Below, piece by piece: positions 31,755 through 59,270 of a DNA stretch of 64,000 nucleotides. Below the pieces are notes generated by a model that saw only the letters and a program-made list of their open reading frames with translations, was not told the DNA's origin and made no database searches. This stretch comes from Portulaca oleracea (lineage: Eukaryota > Streptophyta > Magnoliopsida > Caryophyllales > Portulacaceae). The position numbers and the translations under genes are program-made. The DNA is taken from the NCBI GenBank assembly GCA_029582165.1, contig CM055875.1:961001-1025000 (forward strand). The letters run 5' to 3'. How positions within the stretch are numbered: the first letter of the stretch is position 1; each line of letters starts with the position of its first letter.

Positions 31755-33174
31755 TGTTCGGTTGTATATTTTTGTGGTTTTAAGTTAAGGTTGTCGGTCC
31801 ACAGGGATGGGTGTTAGGTTTGATTTAGGTAATTGGTTTGTGTAAAGGGGTTTTTCTCAATGCGGAAAGCGATAAATTATGTAAAGAAAGCATTTAAATC
31901 TAACCTATACATGATAATAATAAATAAAGCAATTAAAAGAAAGCAATAAAGAAAGCACTTAAAGATGAAAGCGATTAAAATGCATGAATGAAGACAATGA
32001 ATGAACAACGAAATTGGGAACGAGAAATTATACCTTTGATGACTAATCTTCAATAAGCCTTCAATCTACACTTGAATTTCCCCCGAACAAACAAGAAATT
32101 GTGGTTTGGATTACCAAGAATCCCCTAAATTCTCACTAGTAAGTAGAATTGGAGTTCCTTGACCCTCCTCCCCACTAAAAATGGAGTTGATTGTGGCTAA
32201 CACTATAAAGCTTGGAAAACAAGTCAACAATGGAGATTAGAGAGGAGAGAGAGAGAGAGAGAAAGCTTGTAAAACTTCAATGGAAACTTGCTTGAATTGA
32301 GAAAGCTTGAGAAAGTTTGAATACAAATGCTAGAAATCAATGAAAGCTTGAAGAACAATGAAGAACAATTGAAAACTTGAAGAACAATTAAGAGAGATTA
32401 AAGCAAATAAAGGAAAGCAATTAAATCTAATTCTACTCCTAAACTACCTAGGCTAATTGATAATTTGGATTAATACAAGTGGGTATTTATAGAAGAAGGA
32501 AAAATACAACCCCAAAACCCTAGAACAATCGCAGCAGACGCGTCTGCGACAGTGTGGCTCGGCGAGAAATTTGGCTCGGCGAGCAAGCGTTAGCTGGTGT
32601 TTTTGTTGCTCGAACCCTTGCTCGGGCGGCGAAATTTGGCTCGGGCGAGCAAGCGTTCTGGGCAGTTTTCCCTGCCGACTTCAAACACGCATAACTTCTT
32701 CATCCGAACTCCGTTTTAGGCCCGTAAGATATCGATGGAAAGCTCTCGGTGTGTACTTTAAGCTCCAAAAATTTCAGAGCCATCGGAGTTGTAACGAAGG
32801 AGTTATGACCCAAATGGTGAAGGCACACGTATTTCAAACCTTTAAGTTTGTACTGTTCCCCTGTTTGCGCCAATCTTGATATGGAATTTCCGACTTCGGT
32901 TTCGCCTCGGCTCTCGGCTTGGGTTGACTTGGTTTGACTCGGATCTCGGCTCGGGTTGACTTGGTTTGACTCGGGTCTCGGCTCGGGTTGACTTGGTTTG
33001 ACTCGGGAAATAGCTCGGGATTCCCTAAAAACCTTCAATTAAGCCCAAACTTCTTCTAACTCCTTATTTTCCTACAAAACACCAAATCATTATATCTAAT
33101 ATATAAATAGGGGTTAAAACAAGCAAATATACCCTATAAAAGAGAAGAAATTCGGCTCGAAACGAGGCCGAACA
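31755..33174 (-). repeat. 5' LTR of the minus-strand element
   Basis: 1420 bp, nearly identical to the 26483-27914 LTR except for a shorter GA run and a rearranged CTCGCCCGAG array (32549-32660). TATA box at about 32482-32492 on the minus strand. Confidence 0.9.
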
Positions 33175-33593
33175 TTCATCTTACACCTCCTCCGTCTCTA
33201 GCTACAGTCAAACAAGAAACACCGGATCCATCACCAAACCCATCGCCCAAACCATCTCCTAGCACACCCAAAACAGCTAGGAGAAAACTTACCCCAAGAA
33301 CTCTAAATGCAGAGGCCCAACCTTACGAAGTGAAATACGAAAGTCTAAAGGCTGAAATTCAAGAGATGTTCGCACAATTATCTCAAAATGACTATGGGGT
33401 GACGCTCAAGAACTTCATTTGGAGTGGGAAGGGATTGGTCGAGCTGGACATTATACTGAAAGCAACCCAGTCAACTCCTGGGAGGTGGGGCATTGCAAAG
33501 CAACTCCACCCCTTTAATTCCCAGGAAGTAATCTGGGCAGGAAGCGGAAGACCCCTGAAGCATCCTCCCCAATTCCAGAAGGCACCCCCATAA

Positions 33594-34575
33594 TCGACAT
33601 TGATTAGTCCTCCCATCAAATGTTTGTGTTGGCTTAGCTCCTTCAAACTTCGGCAATGTTTTTTTCTTTTTTTTTTTATTTTTTGGTGTTTATGTTGCCC
33701 TTTCTTTTGTTACTTCGGCAGTTAATCAATGAAGTGAACTTCTTTTGTTACTATTTTTTAATTGCTTTCATTGCCTTTAGTTGCTTTCATTCAGCTATAT
33801 CCAAAAAAAATTCTAAACCGAGAAAATAAAAGGAAAAAATACATCTTAACCAAGAAAACCCCAAATCAACACAAGAAACCGTAAAAATTTGAACAAAATA
33901 AATCTGAACCCAGAAAACCCCAAATCAACGCAAGAAACCATAAAAATTTGAACTAAATAAATCTGAACCCAGAAAACCCCAAATCAAAGCAAGAAACCGT
34001 AAAAATTTAACAAAAACGAAGGAACTTGAACCAAGAAAAGAGTAGGAATAAAAAAAAACAAGACAAAACCCCTAAACAATTGAAGAGAAACGAATCAACT
34101 TATCTGAATCGTTGAATAAAATTTCCGTCTTCATTGATGGTGGTGGTGAAGGAATATGTCGTCGGATACGCCATCTTCTACTTCTCCGACGTCTATGGTT
34201 CCGCCGTCATCTACATCTCCGACTTCTTTTTATGGTACTGGTGGGTGGTGGTGAGTGGGTAGGGTCTCGATGGGATGGGGTGATTGGGAGCCGTCGTCGA
34301 TGTCTACGGTTTCGTCGCCGTCGATGGATGTGGGGGGCGAGGCGGTTTCTTTTGGCTGCGGAGATGGAAAGGAAGGAGAATGATGAAGGAGCTCCATGCG
34401 GGTTTTGGGAAATGTAGGCGGCTGTATGGGAAATAGGAGAGGGGGACATTATTTATGAGGAGGGAGGGTATAATGATATATGGCCAGCATGGAGTTCCAG
34501 CTTGTAATGCCATGTCATACTATATTATGACCTGGCAGGTGGGTTTTTGACCCAATGGGTCAGTTAAGATTTTGG
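33594..34575. other. Non-coding stretch with a 59-bp tandem repeat
   Basis: 33850 to about 34015 contains 2.8 copies of a 59-bp unit (AGAAAACCCCAAATCAA...AAGAAACC). 34110-34440 is more GC-rich with GGTGGTG and CGTCGTCG words; ORFs there are low complexity and I do not support a gene. Confidence 0.6.
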
Positions 34576-35238
34576 TTAAACCAGATTAACACTAGAAGAG
34601 TTAGAATAAATTTGTAGTCCCTTGTCCTTGATACGATTTTCTTCCTCAATTTTCAAGTGCCCAACCAAGTCTTCTAGGGTCAGATCAGTTTCCTTGTGCA
34701 TCAACTGGTTTCGGTACTCTTTCCAAGAAGAAGATAGCTTTTCAATCAGAACAATAGCAAGGGTGACATCACAGATTTTCAGTCCTTCAGAGGTAATTGC
34801 AGAACACAAATTTTCATACTCATGAATCTGATCTATAAAAGGCTTATCATCACCAACTTGAAAATTTAACCATTTACTCGCATCATATCTCTTAGACCCA
34901 GCATCATCATTCCCATATTTATTTTTGAGCGCAGACCAAATCTCATAAGCAGAATCAAACTTAATGTAAATATCAAGCAAGGCATTATTCATGTAATGAA
35001 GCAACATTCCTTTACAGGTTCGATCATCTCTAGCATACTTGTCATCATAATCAAACACAACTTCAGCATCAGTAGCAGGAGGTAATTTCTTCTTCTCTTC
35101 TAGGGTATAGGCAACATCAATTTGTTCGAGATAAAACTTAATCCTAACAGACCAACGTTTGTAATTCTTTCCATCCAAAGGTTCCAATTTAGACATGTCA
35201 GGAACAGTAAACTTGTTGGTTGTCATGGCTAAAGCCAT
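34576..35238 (-). CDS. Ty1/copia-type gag (UBN2-like)
   Basis: ORF of 220 residues resembling copia gag polyproteins. It has an N-terminal KLEPLDGKNYKRWSVRIKFY motif, then the UBN2-type helical region (KGMLLHYMNNALLDIYIKFD, SAYEIWSALKNKYG) and LEDLVGHLKIEEENR. It ends with a stop before any zinc knuckle, and no protease, integrase or RT follows, so it is a truncated or non-autonomous copia piece. It starts 16 bases from the inner edge of a candidate LTR (35254-35953). Confidence 0.75.
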   Translation of the reverse strand: MALAMTTNKFTVPDMSKLEPLDGKNYKRWSVRIKFYLEQIDVAYTLEEKKKLPPATDAEVVFDYDDKYARDDRTCKGMLLHYMNNALLDIYIKFDSAYEIWSALKNKYGNDDAGSKRYDASKWLNFQVGDDKPFIDQIHEYENLCSAITSEGLKICDVTLAIVLIEKLSSSWKEYRNQLMHKETDLTLEDLVGHLKIEEENRIKDKGLQIYSNSSSVNLV

Positions 35239-35253
35239 AAATCACTTTCACAT

Positions 35254-35953
35254 TGTTGTAAAGATAGCAAATAGTCACAACAGGAAAGATCTTACTTGAA
35301 AAGAATAACGAAGGAAAGGACACCGTGGCGTGGATAACCCACTGTCCTGAAAGTGATTTCGCCTAAGCACCGATGCAAACTCTCCAATGGCGGCCACTCC
35401 CCAAGATACACGGTCTGGTTAATTTTGTGCATTCTCCATTAACCAGTTGGAGTGAACGAGTAATTGCCCAAAAATATTTTAAGAGAAGTAGAGAAAGAGA
35501 TGAATAAAATCAGAGAGAATTTTTTTCTGTGTTTAACAAGTAAGAAGAGAAGCACTTAAATAGAAGAGAGGAGGGAAACAAGAGAGCAAGCCTTGAAAAT
35601 AGCAGTGTTGAAGACTGCATAATCAGCCTTGAGACCCAAATAATTTGTCTCAAGCTTCAAGGGCGTCGTAAACAGGCGCATTAAATAAAACAGTCGAAAT
35701 CCGAGACATAAATTAAAAACTGTTTAAAATGTGACCAACCCGAACCCAAGCCCGGACCGACCGAACGACGACGGCGACGGCGCGCGCGCACGCGTGGACC
35801 ACCAGGTCCACTCTTGTCTCTATTAGTTCAAATAGCTTTGGAGAACTCTACTATTTAAAGTAGAACATTTCTCCCCTTTTCTTCCTATGTGGGACACCAA
35901 CTTGTTCTCAACAAGAAAACCAAAACTTAAACTTTGAGACCTAAAATCCAACA
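35254..35953 (-). repeat. Candidate copia LTR next to the gag
   Basis: In minus sense the 700-bp segment starts TGTTGG and ends ACAACA, a usual TG..CA LTR form. It includes CCCACATAGGAAG-type sequence, a GC-rich patch (GACGACGGCGACGGCGCGCG on the plus strand, near 35767) and a short gap to gag. The usual initiator-Met primer site TGGTATCAGAGC is absent, and there is no second LTR on the far side. Confidence 0.5.
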
Positions 35954-36590
35954 CTGTCATCCTGGTCACGGGCATTACCCTTGAGGTAGTGACCGTGACC
36001 TCTCTTGAGCTCCCTAGGCTGACTCCTTGGTCACAGGGGCTACCCTCAGGGGTAACGACCTTGAACTTTGTGGGGACTTAGGCTTTTGAGCTTTTGCCTT
36101 AGGTTCTCTTTGCCTTGCTTTCGTAGCTTCGGGCTGACTTCTCGGCACCGGGGTAGCTTCCTTGGCGTCCCAAGATGGAGTCTTAATGCATTCGAACTTT
36201 GATTTTCCTCGATTCTATCCTGAATTAACCTATAAAATTAACAAAAAACAAACTAAGACCGTTTATTAAAGGGAAAAACGAGCTTGATCTTAAGTGAAAA
36301 TGTGAGATTAGTGAAAATGTGAGATTTAGGCTCAAAAAAGCCTAAACAATAAGTTAGGAAAAATAGTAAGGCAAATAAAATACGTAAGGTAGGTAAGATT
36401 TAAGGAAAATATGGTAGAGAAGATAATGTAGAATTTGATAGGTAATAGAAAATAGGCAAGATAAGTAAAATTAGGTTAGATAAGTGAGATTCTACTTACC
36501 TTGTAAAATAACAGGGCCTTAAGAGTTATTAAACCTAGTAAAATTTTCCATTTAGGGGACTTGTAATTTAATCAGGACATTTGAATCGAA
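35954..36590. other. Unassigned sequence
   Basis: No ORF or repeat recognised, apart from short duplicated words (GTGACC near 35996; AGTGAAAATGTGAGATT twice near 36294-36328). Confidence 0.4.
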
Positions 36591-36594
36591 ATAA

Positions 36595-37112
36595 TAAAAA
36601 CTTTGGAGATATTAGTTGGTAATAGTATGAATAATTTTCTTCGATGAGAGTAGTATGAATTTTTGAAATATTTGGTGTTAGCACTACATCACGAAGTTCG
36701 TGAGGCCGAAACTGGATTTGATGATGTGGAGGATGATGATTGCTCGTAAAGCCTTTGTCACAAGTTTTTTTTTCTTTGCGTAGAATGAGAAAGTTTTTTT
36801 TTTTTTTTTTTGTCAATATGCCCCATATATATTGTTTAATACATAAAGATTAATGTCAAACCAATTTCTTAAGTCAATAGTCCATATCACCTAACTATGT
36901 TGCTAGCCTATGCAAAAAAAAAAAAAAAAAAAACTTGTGACAGAGGATTAAGGATCAAGAACGATCCTCCACATCGTTATTGAATTGAGTTTCTGTCTCA
37001 TGGACTCGGTGGTGTACTGCTAACAACAAATATCTCAAAAGTTCATTCTATTCTCATCCAAAAAAATTATTCATACTATTGTTATCGAATAACCCCAAAG
37101 TTCATACTATTC
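36595..37112. mobile_element. Long inverted-repeat (foldback) element
   Basis: Left arm (about 36595-36780) and right arm (about 36928-37112) are reverse complements with mismatches. Examples: AATAGTATGAATAATTTT against AAAATTATTCATACTATT, GATGTGGAGGAT against ATCCTCCACATC, and GTCACAAGTTTTTTTTT against AAAAAACTTGTGAC. The loop of ~150 bp is bounded by T and A runs. No coding capacity. Confidence 0.65.
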
Positions 37113-37375
37113 TTATCCAAGATATTATTCAAGAAACTCATATATTGTATGAATGGGGTGTTTGGTAAGTGACTTATCAAATGCTTTATTGAGAAAAATG
37201 ACATAATTGGATGATTTGACCAAGTTAAATTGACATAAATATGTGTTTGATAAACAATATATTCAGTTGGCTAACTGAGTCCAATAGACTTATTTTCAAT
37301 ATGTTGAAATGAAAGGCATATTGAATTGACTGCTTGTAAAAGTTACTCCCTCTATTCCATATTAATTGTCATTTA

Positions 37376-37963
37376 GGCCCTGTTCTTTTTTGCCACATCG
37401 CACCGCAGTTTGCCACAACCCACCACAAAATACCATTCTACCATAATTTACCACAACCCACCATAAATTACTTTTTCCAATTACTTTTTTCACAATTACC
37501 AGTACAATATTTATATATACTACCTTCGTCCCAAAATGTTTGTCATTTGACTAACTTTTGACCGTTGATTACTCACAAATTATGATGAATTACAATAAGA
37601 AATTGTCGCCATTGTAATCTTTACTAATGTATCTTTCTAATGATGGTAATTTCATATCGTAACTCATTGTAAATTATGAGTAATCAGTAATCAAAATTTA
37701 GTAAAAGGACAAACATTTTGGGACGGAGTTAGTATATTTCAACTCACTTTTTCACAATTACTAATACAATATTTATCATCAAATAACAATACAATATTTC
37801 AACTCACTTTTTCCAATTACTTTTTCACAATTACCAATACAATATTTATATATATATACAAAAAACCCACCACAAACATACCAATAATCCGCCACAATTA
37901 CACCACAACCCGCCACAATTTCACCACACCATACCGCGCCGTACCACATAAAAGAACAGGGCC
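37376..37963. mobile_element. Tourist (PIF/Harbinger-like) MITE inside the Stowaway
   Basis: Termini GGCCCTGTTCTTTT and AAAAGAACAGGGCC are perfect 14-bp inverted repeats. TTA target duplications flank it (37373-37375, 37964-37966). The interior is rich in CCACAACCCACCACAA words. Confidence 0.8.
37520..37732. mobile_element. Stowaway MITE inside the Tourist element
   Basis: 213 bp. Termini CTACCTTCGTCCCAAAATG and CATTTTGGGACGGAGTTAG are imperfect inverted repeats, flanked by TA (37518-37519, 37733-37734). Confidence 0.8.
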
Positions 37964-38599
37964 TTAGTTGATTACAGTATCTAAGGTCACTCTTTAATTG
38001 ATAATTTCCTAAATGATAATTTATTAACACTTATAATATTAATGTTTTAGGATGATATTTTTCATGATAAATATAATGATAGTAATTTTATATAATAAGT
38101 CATTGTATATATTAAAAAATTTATGGTCAAAATTTATAATATTTGACTGCACAATTTCCAAAAATGATAATTAATATGAAACGGAAGGAGTACTATTTAA
38201 CCCAAAATTCACCAAAATTATATACATATCATCATAAAAATAATTGATACACATTATTTTGAAAAAGGTAAAGATATAAATGAGATTTGAATAAATATTT
38301 TTTGAGAAACAAATAACTTTATCTAACATAAGTTTTAAAGCAAAACTTCTTTTTTTTTCCGATTATTAAGAGTCAAAAGGCATAAAAGTGCATAGACAAC
38401 AGCGAACAACAAACAAAACAGTAGAACAATCACCTCAAAAAAGAAAAAAGTTACAACCAAACAATTAAATATAATTAAAACAACAAGTACTTTTGCGACC
38501 GCCACAACCGAAATAAATCTTTACTTTTTAAACATAATACAAGGTCAATAATTTCAGTTTTGTGGGTCCTTTATCGAATCTTCCTCTTTGCCAAAGCAA

Positions 38600-40421
38600 A
38601 AAAGGAAAACCATGAAGGTGAAGACGTGAGGTGTAAATATAAAATAGAAAATATTAATTAGTTTGGTTGGTCGGCAATAATTTTGAGAAAGTTGTGCAGG
38701 GTGTGATCGTCAGCTGTCCCCAAAATCTAGAATCGGTGCTGCTTTAGATAGTTCATACTTGAGTCCAGAATCAGAATCATCAGAGTGTCAAAATCAGAAT
38801 CATCAGAGTTTGAGTCCACCGCTAATCATCTCGTCTCCGCCGACGACATTCCGTATTTGTCTTCTAATTTTGATTCATTCACTTTCTGATTATTATTAGT
38901 TGTTGCTGCTCTTGGATTCACGCCAAAACCTGCTCATACCACTCTAATTATTCTCCAATTACACTACAGGTTAATAACTCTGGTTCTGCTTCTTTTTTTT
39001 GTTTTTCTGAATTCTCTTCCATGCTTCATCTCAATTATGTCTTTTAACTCCTATGGATACTTGAACTGAAACCCTTGGTGCTCCCAGTTGATGAATGATG
39101 ATATCGTATTTTCTTTTTTCATTTTTCTTGATCCAGGATTGATAACATAGTCGCACGGATGACAACTTGTAATACCATGGGAACTTTAGTTGAGACCATT
39201 CGTGTTCAATTTCGCATCAATTACAGTTGAATTAGACGATTAAACATATGGCAGTGATGATACTTGTTTTACCCTAAGAGGCTAAGACATTGTTTAAGTG
39301 TGTTGCTTTTCGTGAAATTAGTTATCAATTACAAATGACACTCCACTCTAATCGAACTTAATCCCATCTGTTAGGCATAATTTAGGCACCCTTTTTGTAA
39401 ATTTAAAAGAATTATGGATAAAAATATGATTTTTTATGTAGTATTATAGTTATAAAAGTCAATCTTATCATTTGTTTTTCAATTTAATATGCAAATATAT
39501 AGATTTTACATCAAGGCAAAACACTTAAGAGGTGTCTTGCTCCAAGACTCATATCATTTTCATAAACTTAATTAGAAGTAAATGGTGTTGTTCGTCTCTA
39601 AATTTGAGGATGATTAATTCAAGACTGATGTGTACCCGAAGATAATTATCATAATTATAGTACTATTGTCGCATGATATAAATTTGGGAATGTAACCAAG
39701 GATCGATCATGTGTTCATTTTAAAGCATGAAGTTTTCTCAAAGATGATTATTTTAATTTTGCTACATTACTACCTCCATCCCATGACATTTGTCTCTTTA
39801 GGCATTTGGGGAAACACCAAAAGAAAAAAAAAAAACTTATGGTGACTCCGTTAATTTTAAAAGACAAAGATAGCTGTTCTGATAAAAATGAAAGACTTAA
39901 AAACAAAAATTAATAAGGACAATTTGGTAAAGTAGCCATTAATATTTTACTGGGATTATAAAGCGGCAAATATAGCAGGAAAACAAAAGTTAGAATGGCA
40001 AATATTATGGGATGGAGCTACTGTTGCTGTCAATTTTTCATTTTCACACCATATTTAATCCTAACTCCGCTTAGTTCAATTCCTACATCCGTATGTGATA
40101 CTCGCCATCTACGGTAGCTGTGGTTGGTGACACAAATTTTCTTCTTATTTTCGTGGTTGTTTACTTGTTTGTCAGCAGTTTTGTTGACCCTGTTTGATAA
40201 ACACAGTGCTGACTATAACTGGTATTCAAATGCATGCAGGGGAACAATGTCATGACATTTTTATTATTGAATTTTATTCAAGCTACAAGTGACAATTTGG
40301 CGGTGTTAATTGTACTCTGGTGGTGGTTGCTATAAATGAATGTTGTCCCAGTTATTTTGACGGATAAAGGAACAGGTGAAGCAAATCAGAAACATAGGCG
40401 AGAAAAGGAAGAAATCAAGAG
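38600..40421 (+). promoter_or_regulatory. Promoter and 5' UTR region of the glucosylceramidase gene
   Basis: A pyrimidine-rich, leader-like region at about 38700-38968 ends in ACAG before GTTAATAAC, a possible first non-coding exon. Another acceptor-like TTGATCCAG lies near 39130-39138. TATA-like GTAAATATAAAATAG at about 38633. The exon structure of the UTR is inferred and needs transcript data. Confidence 0.35.
39773..40018. mobile_element. Stowaway MITE in the GBA2 5' region
   Basis: Termini CCTCCATCCCATGACATTTG and ...AATATTATGGGATGGAGC, flanked by TA. It lies between putative 5' UTR exons and the first coding exon of the glucosylceramidase gene. Confidence 0.65.
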
Positions 40422-57361
<16,940 letters not shown>

Positions 57362-59270
57362 ATGAACCACAGTGAGTATGATAAATCATTTTGTTGATCT
57401 GTACATTGTCGGAATTCAGTTGTATCTTTTCAAAAAGCTGTTGTTCTATGTACTGAGCCTTCCGTGGTGCCAAGATGACAACCTGTGGAAGAAAATGGCT
57501 CATGAAATAATTGGCGCTCTCTCATCATCATGACCGACAATTGGTTCAAGGTCAGGAAGATGTGCCGATATCTTGGTCCTGTCCAAAAATGTCTTCCTGA
57601 ATGGATTTTGCTCATCAATCTTCTTTTCAATTGTACATTAGTTACTGCCTTGAGCCTGGGATGTTGGTTTTGGATCACAGACTCAAAACTGTTTGATTTG
57701 AATGTCAGATTTGAAGGGGAAGATTTGGAAGCCTGGGATATTAAGGCCTGAGTGGTGCTCTTTTTGCTTTTCTTTTCCCCATTTTTTCAGGGTCAATTAA
57801 GATGACCATCAAGAAGAGGAAACATAGAAATAGAATGCAAAGTACCAAAGTATATACTCTTGAAGATGAGCTTGTAGCATGTATGATAATTTTCGCAAAA
57901 TGGAAATTATGGGAAATATGATAATTCCCACCGTTTGAACCATGCCATTGTCCATAATTAATCTTAACCATTGGTTTTATTTGCTTTCTGAATTCTAGTA
58001 GTTATATTTCATTAGTTAAAATTTTATTTTGTGAGTTTTGTTTTGTTTGCTCGTATATTCCAACTAAAGTAGAAAAATAGAAAAATAGGTGAACCCCAAC
58101 ATGACGCTGCATTTTCCCAGAAAAAAAATAAATAAACACTAATGATGTTAGCGAACAAATAAATTTAAAATTGTTTATTATTGATGAGAAATTGACAAAA
58201 ATATATTTATGATTTTGTTTAAAAGTAATTATATTTCCCAGAAAATAACTAAAGCGTTGTTAGTCGTTTGATCGAAGAACCGTCAGTCGTCTATTGGTGA
58301 ATGATGAACAAGATCAAAATCACTATATTTTATTATGTGCCCTAGGATCACATGCACCAAGAACAAACGTATCTCCTGATTTATTCACCATGATTTATTC
58401 ACCCCACATTTTATTCATTATATATGTTTATGATTTTTGTATTGATTGAGTCTAATCATAAAATTAAAATTGTTCGTTCATGATTTTGTTTTTAAAAGTC
58501 CAATGAATGAACAATGTTGATGGTGTTGGTCAACAATGAATAACACTAATGATGTTAGTGAACAAATAAAATTCTCCGTAGATATTATATCACCGAGTAA
58601 ATTACACTTACCTTATCTGATAATAATTTTTGCACATCCGACATTTGTGAAATAATTTTCACTTTATCTGACATTCCATAATTCTATTTCATAATCCCTA
58701 GCCAAACACATTTCTTTTATGAGATAATTACATTTACCCTACCTGACATATGTGGTAATAATTTTTGCACACCCGACATTTGAGAAATAATTTTCACCCT
58801 ACCTGACATTTAGTGAAAATTATTTGTCAAATATCGGGTGTGCAAAAATTATTACCACATATGTCAGGTAGGGTAAATGTAATTATCTCTTTCTTTTGTG
58901 ATTGGTTTTTTGATTCCATTCCAATTTTTCACCAAACAATTTGAATTTTGGGTTCTAATTTAATACCCAACTTCCTAGAGTTTTAATTACATACCCATTT
59001 CATTCTTATTGTCTCTCCAAACATACAATTTATTAGGTTCACCTGGAGCAAGTGCTTCAAATTCTACAATTATTCACCCGTATATACTATTAGATTGCTC
59101 CGAGAGTGTATCTAATATATATTGCTCCAAAGAGGCCCTAATTGTAATCAGGAGTCGGAGTTGGGTTAGGTTTGGGAATTTGACGTAAAGGTATTTGGCT
59201 TTTGGGTTGTCCCATTACTCCATTTGCAATGGAGTGGTAGAGGCAGCTACTGCTACTGCATGACACCCAT
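57362..59270. other. 3' UTR and spacer between the two host genes
   Basis: 57362 to about 57760 is likely the 3' UTR. The rest is AT-rich and holds the foldback element at 58728-58882 and a partial third copy (58595-58680). Confidence 0.5.
58726..58890. mobile_element. Hairpin element, near-perfect 75-bp arms
   Basis: GAGATAATTACATTTACCC at the left pairs with GGGTAAATGTAATTATCTC at the right. Arms of ~75 bp are almost perfect complements with nearly no loop (around 58803). A diverged single arm precedes it at about 58600-58680. Confidence 0.8.

Larger units (their letters stand above)
26483..33174 (-). mobile_element. Complete non-autonomous Athila-type LTR retrotransposon
   Basis: A 6692-bp element. 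Two LTRs (26483-27914 and 31755-33174) start TGTTCGG and end CCGAACA. The 5-bp target duplication TTCAT lies at 26478-26482 and 33175-33179. The tRNA-Asp primer site sits on the minus strand at 31736-31753. LTR termini and leader match the Athila-type element at 9736, but the 3.84-kb interior has no gag, protease, RT or integrase. It carries two minus-strand ORFs instead (163 and 362 codons). Outside one palindrome array and a GA repeat the LTRs differ at only about eight positions by eye, so the insertion is recent. It must depend on proteins from a full element. Confidence 0.9.
26417..33593 (+). pseudogene. 159-codon ORF split by a retrotransposon insertion
   Basis: The first 22 codons (26417-26482) start MDSPNSTMKLPATQTTENDN and stop abruptly at the element border. 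The remaining 137 codons resume at 33180, directly after the right target-duplication copy, and end at TAA 33591-33593. Without the element and one TTCAT copy, the two parts form a single frame. The protein has a Ser/Pro/Lys-rich, disordered N-terminal half (PDPSPNPSPKPSPSTPKTAR) and a more ordered half with SLKAEIQEMFAQLSQNDYGV and TLKNFIWSGKGLVELDIILK. I do not recognise the family. The TATA-like box and clean frame suggest it was a genuine gene until recently. No nuclease, transposase or other enzyme motif is seen. Confidence 0.6.
37346..38190. mobile_element. Stowaway-like MITE (outer of three nested)
   Basis: TIR CTCCCTCTATTCCATATTAA on the left and ...TTAATATGAAACGGAAGGAG on the right, flanked by TA (37344-37345, 38191-38192). 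It contains two further MITEs. Confidence 0.75.

Noticed and set aside
34112..34449. Overlapping Arg-rich ORFs on both strands
   Set aside because: GC-rich low-complexity words (CGTCGTCG, GGTGGTG) explain them; no family features.
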